64,000 nucleotides of DNA. Origin: Corynebacterium sp. HMSC074A01 (GTDB lineage Bacteria > Actinomycetota > Actinomycetes > Mycobacteriales > Mycobacteriaceae). A program made the position numbers and the translations under genes. The stretch is taken from the NCBI RefSeq assembly GCF_001831515.1, contig NZ_KV825630.1, forward strand, positions 251,575-315,574. The letters are read 5' to 3'. Position 1 is the first letter of the stretch, and each line of letters starts with the position of its first letter. Below, one piece after another: positions 47,566 through 55,245 of the stretch. The notes below the pieces were generated by a model. It saw nothing but the letters and a program-made list of their open reading frames with translations. It did no database searches and was not told where the DNA came from.

Positions 47566-48108
47566 ATGCGCATTTTCACCGTGGGCCACTCCAACCTCGA
47601 GTTCGAGGACTTCGCTGAAATGATCAAGGCTGCCGGTGTGACATCCATCGTGGATGTGCGCAAGCTGCCCGGGTCCAGGAAGTACCCGTGGTTCAACGGC
47701 GACCACCTTGCCGAACACCTTCCCACATGTGGCATCACTTACAGCAGAAGCGAGGGCCTAACCGGACGACGCAACGTGTCCCACTCGGTGCCGTTTGAGG
47801 TTAACGGCAACTGGCGTAACCGCAGCTTCCACAATTACGCCGACCATGCGCTGGGTGAGGAGTTCTCCGACGCGATCTCGCAGCTACGGGCGAACGCCGC
47901 CGAAACCCCCACCGCGATCATGTGCGCCGAGGCGGTGTGGTGGCGCTGCCACCGGCGTATCATCGCGGACCACCTCATCGCCCACGGTGACGAGGTTGGC
48001 CACATTATGGGCCTGGGTGCAGCCGGGGCGAAGGTGAACGAGGCAACGCTCAACGACGGCGCTGTCATCGGCAACGATCTCCTCGTGCGCTACCCCGAGC
48101 GGGGCTAG
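47566..48108 (+). CDS. DUF488 family protein
   Basis: A 180-residue protein with the DUF488 signature: N-terminal MRIFTVGHSNLEFEDF, VRKLPGSRKYPWFNGD and the conserved CAEAVWWRCHRRIIAD (about residues 125-140) with the Cys-His residues. Function is unproven. TAGCAT ends seven bases before the ATG, suggesting a leaderless transcript. Confidence 0.8.
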   Translation: MRIFTVGHSNLEFEDFAEMIKAAGVTSIVDVRKLPGSRKYPWFNGDHLAEHLPTCGITYSRSEGLTGRRNVSHSVPFEVNGNWRNRSFHNYADHALGEEFSDAISQLRANAAETPTAIMCAEAVWWRCHRRIIADHLIAHGDEVGHIMGLGAAGAKVNEATLNDGAVIGNDLLVRYPERG

Positions 48109-48204
48109 CGCGTACACCAGAGGCCAGGGGGTGCGGAAACTCGGACTACGACTCAGTCAGCCACGGCATCATCCTCGGCCTGACCTACGACTTGTACCCA
48201 TAGA

Positions 48205-48822
48205 GGATTCGCCACCGCCGCACCGCTGGACCGGCAGTACCCCAACATGTTCCAGCCAGGCTCCGCCCTGCCGGTCTTCCCCATGGTGCCCGAGCTGCGT
48301 AAGCACATTTTCTACGGCTCCGGCACCCACGCTTCTGCCGAGCAAACCGCCAAGGACGGGCTCAACCTGATGTCCTCCACCCTGGTCTCCGAGACCACCG
48401 CTCAAACCCTGGGCGAAATCCAGGCGGATCAGATCAGCCGCTACCGCGCCGCGTGGAAGAAGGCGGGCCACGATTGGACGCCGCGCGTGTCGGTGTCCCG
48501 CTCCGTCTTCCCCATCGTCGACGGCGCGGACATGCAGTTGTTCGGCATGCAGGCCTCCGGCTCCGATTAGGTGGGCATGCTTCCCGACGTCGGCGCCTCC
48601 ACCTTCGGCCGCACCTACGCCGCCGAGCCGGACAAACTCATTGAGCAGCTCAATGCCGACGCCGCAGTCATGTCCGCCGACACCCTACTCATCACCATCC
48701 CCACCGGGATGGGTGTCGACGTCAACGTGAAGATCTTGGACAACTTCGCCACGCATGTCGCCCCCGCGTTGGGTTGGCAGCCGAATCGCGAAGGCCCAGT
48801 TACCGGCTACCCCATCGACTAA
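48205..48822 (+). pseudogene. LLM-class flavin oxidoreductase, C-terminal part, with internal TAG
   Basis: The translated segment MFQPGSALPVFPMVPELRK, GLNLMSSTLVSETTAQ and DTLLITIPTGMGVDVN matches the second half of an LLM (luciferase-like, F420/FMN-type) oxidoreductase. An in-frame TAG at 48568-48570 falls where related proteins have Gln (GSD-*-VGML). The N-terminal half is absent. A matching N-terminal piece lies at 58518-58766. Confidence 0.75.
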
Positions 48823-48869
48823 TTCCTGCAGGTCGCAAGCTCTTTGCTTCAACGTCAGTTCAGTGCGTG

Positions 48870-48897
48870 TTGAATAGTTCAGTAATTACTGTATAGT
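48870..48897 (+). promoter_or_regulatory. CmtR-type promoter and operator
   Basis: TTGAAT (48870-48875) and TATAGT (48892-48897) are 16 bases apart. The spacer contains the perfect 12-base palindrome CAGTAATTACTG (48880-48891), flanked by the direct repeat ATAGTTCAG. ATG 48905 lies seven bases after the -10, so the transcript is probably leaderless and the bound repressor would block the promoter directly. Confidence 0.75.
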
Positions 48898-48904
48898 TCA
48901 GCAC

Positions 48905-49264
48905 ATGCTGACTATTGCTTCACGCCTCGACGTCATGAACCGGCTCGGCCGGGCCATGGCGGATCCGACGCGCTCCAGAATCCTGATGACCCTACTCGAC
49001 GGCCCGAGCTACCCGGCTGTGCTTTCGCGCGACCTGGACCTGACCCGCTCGAACGTTTCGAACCACCTGACCTGCTTGCGTGACTGCGGCATCATCGTCG
49101 CCGAGCCGGAGGGCCGCAAGACACGCTACGAAATCGCCGATCCGCACCTTGCGACAGCGCTCAACGCGCTAGTGAACGCGACGTTGGCTGTCGACGAAAA
49201 CGCCCCGTGCATCGACCCTGAGTGCTCGGTGCCCGGCTGCGACGGGAAAGGAGCGGACGCATGA
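48905..49264 (+). CDS. cmtR: ArsR/SmtB-family cadmium/lead repressor CmtR
   Basis: A 119-residue winged-helix repressor with the exact CmtR metal site: Cys57 and Cys61 in the recognition-helix segment (HLTCLRDCG) and Cys102 near the C-terminus, as in Mycobacterium CmtR that binds Cd and Pb. Cys107 and Cys112 are extra. The DNA-binding helix is LDLTRSNVSNHL. It controls the adjacent ctpG gene, whose ATG overlaps its stop by four bases. Confidence 0.92.
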   Translation: MLTIASRLDVMNRLGRAMADPTRSRILMTLLDGPSYPAVLSRDLDLTRSNVSNHLTCLRDCGIIVAEPEGRKTRYEIADPHLATALNALVNATLAVDENAPCIDPECSVPGCDGKGADA

Positions 49265-51153
49265 GTTCAGCATGTGGATGCGAACACGAACCAGCCACGG
49301 AGATCGAAGATCTCGATCGACCATGGTGGAAGGACCCCGAGTTGCTACTGCCGATCTTCTCCGGTGTAGCCCTCTGCATAGGCCTGGCGCTGGGCTGGTC
49401 CGGGCTAGAGGCACCCGCGACAGTACTGTTCTGGGTCAGCCTGCTGCTAGGAGCGTATACGTTCGCGCCCGGCGCAGTACGAAACCTTGTCACGAAGCGC
49501 AAGCTCGGCATTGGCTTGCTTATGACAATCAGCGCGGTCGGCGCGGTGATCCTTGGTTACGTCGGAGAGGCCGCGGCGCTGGCGTTCCTGTACTCGATCG
49601 CCGAAGCGCTTGAAGACAAGGCGATGGACCGGGCCCAGGGCGGACTGCGGGCACTGTTGAAGCTGGTACCGCAGACCGCGACGGTGCTGCGCGACGGCAC
49701 GGCGGTCGAAGTCGCAGCGAAGGACCTCGTGACCGGCGAGCTGATGCTCGTGCGCCCCGGAGAGCGGATCGCCACGGACGGCATCATTCGGTCTGGGCGC
49801 TCCAGCCTTGACACCTCAGCGATCACCGGAGAATCCATTCCGGAGGAGGTCGCGCCCGGCGACGAGGTGCCCGCGGGAGCGATCAACTCCGCCGGCGTGC
49901 TGGAGATTGAGACGACCGCAGCTGGAACGGACAACTCGCTGACCACACTCGTGGACCTGGTCGAGCAGGCGCAGGCGGAAAAGGGCCACCGCGCCCGGAT
50001 CGCCGACCGGATTGCCCAACCCCTAGTGCCCGGGGTGATGATCCTGGCGGTGCTGGTCGGCGTGATTGGCTCGCTGCTGGGCGACCCCGAGACGTGGATC
50101 ACCCGCGCGTTGGTGGTCCTGGTCGCAGCGTCGCCGTGCGCGCTGGCAATCTCCGTGCCGCTGACGGTCGTGGCCGCGATTGGCGCGGCCAGCCAGTTCG
50201 GCGTGGTCATCAAGTCCGGCGCTGCGTTCGAGCGGCTCGGCGGCATCCGTCACCTGGCGGTGGACAAGACCGGAACCCTTACCCGCAACCAGCCCGAGGT
50301 TACCGACGTGGTCCCGGCAGACGGATTCGATCGGGCGCAGGTGCTTGCCTTCGCGGCGGCAGTTGAGCAGCAATCGACGCACCCCCTCGCTGCGGCGATC
50401 GCGGCAGCGGTGCCCGAAGCGCCCGTCGCCCAGGACATCAGCGAGGAAGCCGGACATGGCATCGGCGGCACCGTCGAAGGTCGACGGGTGCTAGTGGGCA
50501 GCCCCCGGTGGATCGACGCCGGGCCACTAAAGGCAGACGTTGAGCGCATGGAGTCCGAGGGCCAAACCTGCGTCCTTGTCACCGTCGATGACGCCCTCTC
50601 CGGGGCGATCGGGGTCCGCGACGAGCTGCGGCCCGAGGTGCCCGAAGCCGTGCAGACCCTGCACGCCAACGGCGTGGAAGTGAGCATGCTCACCGGCGAC
50701 AACGCTCGCACCGCCCGGGCGCTGGCTGAAATCGCCGGAATCGACGACGTGCGCGCTGAGCTTCACCCAGAGGACAAGGCAAGCATCGTCGCCGAGCTCT
50801 CCTCCAAAACACCGACGGCGATGATTGGAGACGGCATCAACGACGCTCCTGCGCTGGCGGGCGCGACGGTGGGCATAGCGATGGGAGCAACCGGCTCTGA
50901 CGCCGCAATCGAGTCCGCTGACGTCGCCTTCACCGGCCACGACCTCCGGTTGATCCCGCAGGCGCTGCAGCACGCCCGGCGAGGCAGCAGGATCATCAAC
51001 CAGAACATCGTGCTGTCTCTGGCCATCATCATCGTGCTGATGCCACTGGCGATCAGCGGCGTGCTGGGCCTGGCTGCCGTCGTGTTGGTTCACGAGGTCG
51101 CCGAAGTGATCGTGATCTTGAACGGCCTGCGGGCCGCACGAGCGAAGCGCTGA
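49261..51153 (+). CDS. ctpG: Heavy-metal P-type ATPase CtpG-like
   Basis: A 630-residue P1B-type ATPase that exports Cd and similar ions. Motifs are TGES (about residue 190), SPCALAIS in the metal-binding helix (about 285), DKTGTLT with the phosphorylated Asp (about 335), STHPLAAAI (His-Pro about 375) and GDGINDAPAL (about 522). A short cysteine motif CGCEHEP starts the protein, with no separate metal-binding domain. It starts at the cmtR stop codon (ATGA). Confidence 0.92.
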   Translation: MSSACGCEHEPATEIEDLDRPWWKDPELLLPIFSGVALCIGLALGWSGLEAPATVLFWVSLLLGAYTFAPGAVRNLVTKRKLGIGLLMTISAVGAVILGYVGEAAALAFLYSIAEALEDKAMDRAQGGLRALLKLVPQTATVLRDGTAVEVAAKDLVTGELMLVRPGERIATDGIIRSGRSSLDTSAITGESIPEEVAPGDEVPAGAINSAGVLEIETTAAGTDNSLTTLVDLVEQAQAEKGHRARIADRIAQPLVPGVMILAVLVGVIGSLLGDPETWITRALVVLVAASPCALAISVPLTVVAAIGAASQFGVVIKSGAAFERLGGIRHLAVDKTGTLTRNQPEVTDVVPADGFDRAQVLAFAAAVEQQSTHPLAAAIAAAVPEAPVAQDISEEAGHGIGGTVEGRRVLVGSPRWIDAGPLKADVERMESEGQTCVLVTVDDALSGAIGVRDELRPEVPEAVQTLHANGVEVSMLTGDNARTARALAEIAGIDDVRAELHPEDKASIVAELSSKTPTAMIGDGINDAPALAGATVGIAMGATGSDAAIESADVAFTGHDLRLIPQALQHARRGSRIINQNIVLSLAIIIVLMPLAISGVLGLAAVVLVHEVAEVIVILNGLRAARAKR

Positions 51154-51231
51154 GACACACCTTCGCCCAGCGCGCTGGCTCTCCAGCGCGGATCTTAGAA
51201 GGATCGAGCTGCTCAGGGACCAAGCGTCGCC

Positions 51232-51790
51232 TCAAAACTTTTGATGCCGAGTTTCATCGGCACGGCCCGCGACTACCTGGGTAGTGTGTTTGGCAAAGGG
51301 CCCGACACCCATCAGGGTAGCCGAGCCGTCGCCGGTCCAGTTGCCGTAACCCACTAGATGTAAATTCTTCGACGCGGTTTCGCGGCCGCGCATGAGGTGG
51401 CGGAATGGGCCGAGGGCCGGACGGAAACCAGTGCACCAGATCAGATGATCGTGGTCGAGATCGTTCAAGCTATCGACGATGGGGGTAGCGGTGAGCTGGC
51501 CGGAATCACCACCGACCACCGCGACCTTCGCGCCGCGGAATGGTTCGGGACCGGGGTAGGTCGACGAGGCCATTGGCGTCTGCGGAAGGTACCGGGATGG
51601 TGGGGCACGAAGGGCGCGGACCACGTGCCTGTGGCCGCGACCACGTGCTCCACCGTGAATTGACCGTCGGTCGATAACATGGCGTGTCGGCGGGTACCCC
51701 GGGTGCTGCGGCGGAGAAAAGCGTCAGTGAAGGCCACGCGTGAACCACGCTCCGCCCTGCGTTCCACGTTGAATTTGAAATCGACGAATT
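51232..51790 (-). pseudogene. Flavin monooxygenase / ArsO-like fragments
   Basis: Two minus-strand frames carry pieces of one FAD/NAD(P)-binding monooxygenase. Upstream (51465-51770) is FTVEHVVAATGTWSAPFVPHHPG. Downstream (51232-51624) is AKVAVVGGDSGQ, then a jump to DHLIWCTGFRP and NLHLVGYGNW. A frameshift and an internal deletion destroy it. Such proteins often adjoin metal-resistance genes. Confidence 0.7.
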
Positions 51791-51800
51791 GTCGGAAGAA
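51766..51800. repeat. Short dispersed repeat, copy A
   Basis: ACGTTGAATTTGAAATCGAC followed by GAATTGTCG. It is a diverged copy of the sequence also found near 58440 and 61656, and here lies in the FMO remnant. Confidence 0.45.
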
Positions 51801-51850
51801 TCTAACCTCTCCCTAGCCACCAAGTCCTTTTCCGTATTACGATTATCTGC

Positions 51851-52096
51851 ATGAAAACTATCAACGGGAAGCTAGTCAGCGAAGAGCAAATCGATGCGTG
51901 GGTAACCGAAGCCGAGAAAGGCTACGACGTAGAGACACTTCGTCGACGTGGAAGGAAACCTCGAAACGAAGATGCTGCGAAGGTTATCTCCATTCGGCTT
52001 TCCCCCGGGGAGATATCGGACCTCGACAAGTATGCGGCTGCAAACGGATGGTCACGCTCTCAGGCAATCCGCGAAGCGCTAAAGAATGCTATTTAG
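51851..52096 (+). CDS. Ribbon-helix-helix antitoxin
   Basis: An 81-residue protein whose C-terminal half is a CopG/RHH DNA-binding domain (VISIRLSPGEISDLDKYAAANGWSRSQAIREAL). It should pair with the downstream toxin and repress its own promoter. TACGAT (51838-51843) ends seven bases before the ATG and overlaps the near-palindrome CGTATTACG, a likely self-regulated site. The toxin gene starts two bases after its stop. Confidence 0.75.
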   Translation: MKTINGKLVSEEQIDAWVTEAEKGYDVETLRRRGRKPRNEDAAKVISIRLSPGEISDLDKYAAANGWSRSQAIREALKNAI

Positions 52097-52098
52097 AA

Positions 52099-52341
52099 AT
52101 GGACGTACGCCGAAGCGCCACGAAACACGGCATCAAGCCAGAAGACACAGTTACCGCCGCGACATCAGGTTGTGTTTTTAAGGCCCCGCTCGACGAAGAT
52201 CACCCTCAACGGGAACTGCGCCTCGGGTTCGACAGCTCAATGAGGCTGCTCGAGATTGTCGTACTCATCTGGGACGACAGCACCGAAACGGTCATTCACT
52301 CCATGAAGGCACGCAAACAGTACCGCGCCCTGCTCGACTAG
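52099..52341 (+). CDS. Putative type II toxin
   Basis: An 80-residue protein starting MDVRRSATKHGI. The last half reads RLLEIVVLIWDDSTETVIHS then MKARKQYRALL, which resembles BrnT-like/RelE-fold toxins. No catalytic residue set can be assigned with confidence. Its place two bases after an RHH antitoxin gene is the main evidence for its role. Confidence 0.6.
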   Translation: MDVRRSATKHGIKPEDTVTAATSGCVFKAPLDEDHPQRELRLGFDSSMRLLEIVVLIWDDSTETVIHSMKARKQYRALLD

Positions 52342-52432
52342 TCACGCATAGTTTCAAAGAAACCTTTCGCGAAAGACAGTAAGTAAATCCAGAGAAACAA
52401 CAGGGCACGGTGGGGCACCTGCTGCGCGGTTT

Positions 52433-53210
52433 CTAATCCCACTGCGGGTTGCCCACGTCCACACCTTCGGCCGCCGCGTGGGCGGTGACCAGCTCGAGCA
52501 GGTAGTCCTGCGCGCCGCCGTAGGCTTCGTGGAAGCGCGCGTCGTCAACGTACATGCGCGCGAGGATGAGCTGGCGAGCCGGGGTCACCTCGTACCACTG
52601 GGCGATGCTTGCACGGTGGCGCTCCACCAGTGCTTCGGCTTCCTCGGAGCCGGGGTCCACGCCGGAATCGCGTGCGGCGATCAGATCCGCGGCGAGCGCG
52701 TCTTGTTCTTCCTGCAGACGTTTGAAGTCACCTTCGCCCATATGAGCGAGCTTTTTCTGGGACTGCGCCCACTCCGGGGTATCACCCCAGCGCTGCTCCG
52801 CCTCCTCCTCCTGGTAGGCGGGCATATCTTCGCCGAGGTACTTCTTCATTGCGTCCATGTCGGTCGATCCTTTCGTTGCGTTGTCAATGAGGTGCTGGAC
52901 AGATGTGAGTTGGGCGTCGAGCGTGCGCCGTCGAGAAGCGAGTGCTTCTTGGTGGTGCTTGAGGGCGCGGGTGAGAGCGGCTCCGGAGGCGTCGAGAAGC
53001 TGCGCGATCTGCGCAAGCGGCACGCCGACTCCACGGTAGAGGGCGATGGCCGCGCCGCGCTCGAGGTCCGCATCGCTGTAAACGCGGTGGTCGGCCCCAC
53101 GTGCGCGCGGGTGTGATGAGGCCGAGCGCCTCCCAGTGGCGCAGCGCCTTGGTGGAAACGCCGAGGGCTTCCGCGGCCTCGCCGATCGTGTATTCGATAC
53201 CATCTACCAT
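52433..53210 (-). pseudogene. TipA-type MerR regulator, frameshifted
   Basis: A second copy of the regulator at 33438. The first 35 codons (IEYTIGEAAEALGVSTKALR) lie in one frame from ATG 53210. The rest, from HRVYSDADLERG to the TipAS domain and GNPQWD, lies in another. The shift falls near 53105-53115, at the end of the recognition-helix region. The TipAS domain is otherwise intact. A full-length protein cannot be made without frameshifting. Confidence 0.85.
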
Positions 53211-53217
53211 GGTTACG

Positions 53218-53248
53218 ATTGAACAGCTTGCCGCAGGGGCAAGTGCAA
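53218..53248. promoter_or_regulatory. MerR-type promoter, second copy
   Basis: On the minus strand TTGCAC (53248-53243) and TTCAAT (53223-53218) are 19 bases apart, with the dyad CTTGCC/GGCAAG (53227-53243). It lies between the frameshifted regulator and the DUF1707 gene, and could affect both. Confidence 0.7.
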
Positions 53249-53261
53249 GTTGGAAGCATTA

Positions 53262-53522
53262 ATGGACGAAATCCGCGTCGGCGACGCCGAGCGTTCGAAA
53301 GCTCTGGACCAGCTGGGCACACTGTTCGCAGACGGTCACCTGGACGTTGGGGAGTTCGAAGAACGCACAGATCAGGCCGTAGTTGCGCGCACGCGCGGGG
53401 AGCTTTCCATGCTTTTCGACGCCCTCCCGGCCGAACCGGTCTCACTGAAGAAGCGGACGCCGTCCAAGCTCGAGCTGGATGAGAAACTCGCCGCCGAGCG
53501 ACGCAAGGAGCTTGGGAAATAG
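53262..53522 (+). CDS. DUF1707 protein without membrane part
   Basis: An 86-residue copy of the N-terminal DUF1707 domain of 36504 (IRVGDAERSKALDQLGTLFA). Instead of membrane helices, the sequence jumps directly to the shared tail, ending LDEKLAAERRKELGK. The identical RRKELGK end marks an internal deletion relative to copy 1. It is probably soluble. Function is unknown. Confidence 0.7.
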   Translation: MDEIRVGDAERSKALDQLGTLFADGHLDVGEFEERTDQAVVARTRGELSMLFDALPAEPVSLKKRTPSKLELDEKLAAERRKELGK

Positions 53523-53559
53523 CCGAGAGTTTCCTGCGCCCACCGGTTAGAGTGGGCGC

Positions 53560-54222
53560 ATGCATTTGCGTCGTGCGTTCGCGCTTGTTGTAGCTAGTTC
53601 TGTCGGGGTGGTTTCGGGTTGCGCCGGAGGTGGCGCGCCCGAGATCGTGGTGGTCACGTCCACCCAGTGGGTGGACCCGGATTCGAGTGAGGTTGTGGAG
53701 TCTGCGGAGGTTGCAGAGCCTGGCGGGGATACGGAGGCACCGGCGGATGCGGAGGCACCGGCGGATACTGCGGAAAACCTGCCGGTAGTCGTCGACTCGA
53801 ACGGTGACCTGCTCGTCACCGGCAACGTGGAGGCATGGTCGACCGAACAGGCCCGGAAGGGCCGCCCCACTCCGAGCGACGAAGACCCGAACAACGTGTA
53901 CTACGTGCTGGTCTTCGACTCCCCCGTCAACATCACGGCAAATAAGGCGGGAAGCCAGGTCGCCCAGGAAAGCCCCTTCGCTCGCCTCGGATCCGTGCAG
54001 CACTGGGATTTCGGAACCTCGGACAACACCAATGGCTGGGACGAGTACGTAGGAAAGCGGGTGTGGCTGCGGGTTTCACCTAACCATTTCTCGTACTCGT
54101 CCGACGCAAGCCTGCCCTTCGGCAGCCAGCTCATGCTCGACGACAACGCCGAAGTGGGCATTGAAGTGCTAAATTACCCCCCTTTAAACAACCGCACTCC
54201 CGACAGGACGGTGGGGCCATGA
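53560..54222 (+). CDS. Lipoprotein, paralogue 2
   Basis: A 220-residue lipoprotein (lipobox VSGC, Cys21) with a long Ala/Pro/Glu-rich linker and the same beta-rich domain as 45206-45736 (VYYVLVFDSPVNITANKAGS). TAGAGT ends six bases before ATG 53560, as in the first copy, indicating a leaderless transcript. The 3' end overlaps a convergent SMI1/KNR4 remnant. Confidence 0.7.
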   Translation: MHLRRAFALVVASSVGVVSGCAGGGAPEIVVVTSTQWVDPDSSEVVESAEVAEPGGDTEAPADAEAPADTAENLPVVVDSNGDLLVTGNVEAWSTEQARKGRPTPSDEDPNNVYYVLVFDSPVNITANKAGSQVAQESPFARLGSVQHWDFGTSDNTNGWDEYVGKRVWLRVSPNHFSYSSDASLPFGSQLMLDDNAEVGIEVLNYPPLNNRTPDRTVGP

Positions 54223-54359
54223 CCAGCTAGATCGCCCAGTGCGTCATCGTCGATTTGGCCGCCGTTCTCCGACATCAAGCGCTGCCGCAAGACGTCTGGG
54301 AAGGTACGTCCCAAGGCATCCTCAGCAGCACGGATTCGTGATTCATCAACAGGAAAGCC
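54174..54359 (-). pseudogene. SMI1/KNR4-like fragment
   Basis: About 60 codons (RIRAAEDALGRTFPDVLRQR then MSENGGQID) match the N-terminal part of SMI1/KNR4 proteins, often immunity proteins of polymorphic toxins. No proper start or C-terminal part is present. Confidence 0.55.
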
Positions 54360-54464
54360 CCTACGAGCAGGATAATGGACGCTCCAGGCCTCCGCTACTG
54401 GAATCAATGCTGTGGGACCGGACGCAACAGCCCGCCGCCCCAGGGTGAACGTAGGGTGTTTGGC

Positions 54465-54905
54465 ATGCAGGACCTGACCATCGCACCCGGCCGGGGTATC
54501 CCCGACGGCCTCGTCGTCGCCGCTGCGGACTTGTCGGAGCGGTTCGCGAAGGCATCGGGCCCGGGCGGCCAGGGCGTCAACACCACCGACAGTAAGGTGC
54601 AGCTCTCCATCGACATCGCGGAATGCGCATCGCTTTCCGACACCCAACGCCGCCGCGCCCTCCACAACCTCGAACACCGCCTGGACGGCACGGTGCTCAC
54701 CGTGAGCGCGTCGACGCAGCGCTGGCAGATCCGCAACCGTGCCGAAGCGCGGGAACGCATGGCCACCTTGTTGCGCGAGGCACTCGCCCCACCACCTCCC
54801 CCGCGGCGCAAAACGAAGCCGACGCGCAGCTCGGTGCGACGCCGTCTCGAAGCGAAGAAGCGGCGCTCGGAGTTGAAGTCGACGAGGCGTAAGCCCCGGC
54901 GCTAA
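54465..54905 (+). CDS. arfB: Peptidyl-tRNA hydrolase ArfB, copy 2
   Basis: A 146-residue ArfB-like protein very close to copy 1. It has GGQ (KASGPGGQGVNTTDSK) and a complete basic tail (RRKTKPTRSSVRRRLEAKKR). TAGGGT ends seven bases before the ATG. Most differences are conservative, suggesting that both genes are still under selection. Confidence 0.85.
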   Translation: MQDLTIAPGRGIPDGLVVAAADLSERFAKASGPGGQGVNTTDSKVQLSIDIAECASLSDTQRRRALHNLEHRLDGTVLTVSASTQRWQIRNRAEARERMATLLREALAPPPPPRRKTKPTRSSVRRRLEAKKRRSELKSTRRKPRR

Positions 54906-54907
54906 GT

Positions 54908-55140
54908 TTTCAGCGCGTTGCCGACCCCACCCCCGGTAAAACCGCATGCACATCGACGGCGGCGCCACTGAACGCGAAGCCCTAGTGGAGCGCGTCAGGA
55001 TGTTGGGTGCCACTGAACTCGGCAGCCATGAGGCACCTGGACTTGTTTGGACCGTTATGCAGGATCCAGAACGCAACAAGTTTTTGTGTAGGCAGCCGAA
55101 CTGCGAAAATATGGGGTATATGGGGATGTTTATGGGGTAA
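54908..55140 (+). pseudogene. VOC/glyoxalase-like fragment
   Basis: FQRVADPTPGKT, a one-base shift near 54940, then MHIDGGATEREALVERVRML and TVMQDPERNKF form the C-terminal half of a VOC-fold protein. The N-terminal half is missing. Confidence 0.5.
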
Positions 55141-55165
55141 GCGGCATGATGCACGACTCAGACCG

Positions 55166-55194
55166 TTGACATTTGCTTAGCCTTACCTTAGTCT
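55166..55194 (+). promoter_or_regulatory. DtxR-type iron box and promoter
   Basis: TTGACA (55166-55171) and TAGTCT (55189-55194) are 17 bases apart. The segment 55172-55190 (TTTGCTTAGCCTTACCTTA) matches 15 of 19 positions of the DtxR consensus TTAGGTTAGCCTAACCTAA. Iron-loaded DtxR bound here would block the promoter. Confidence 0.82.
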
Positions 55195-55245
55195 TTCCAG
55201 CGTTCCTACAACTAAGCTTAGGCTTACTTACCAAAAGGGGAAGTT

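Noticed and set aside
48109..48204. A short open piece (GNSDYDSVSHGIILGLTYDL) before the LLM fragment
   Set aside because: It might be the end of another broken gene, but no family could be recognised, so it is not listed as a feature.
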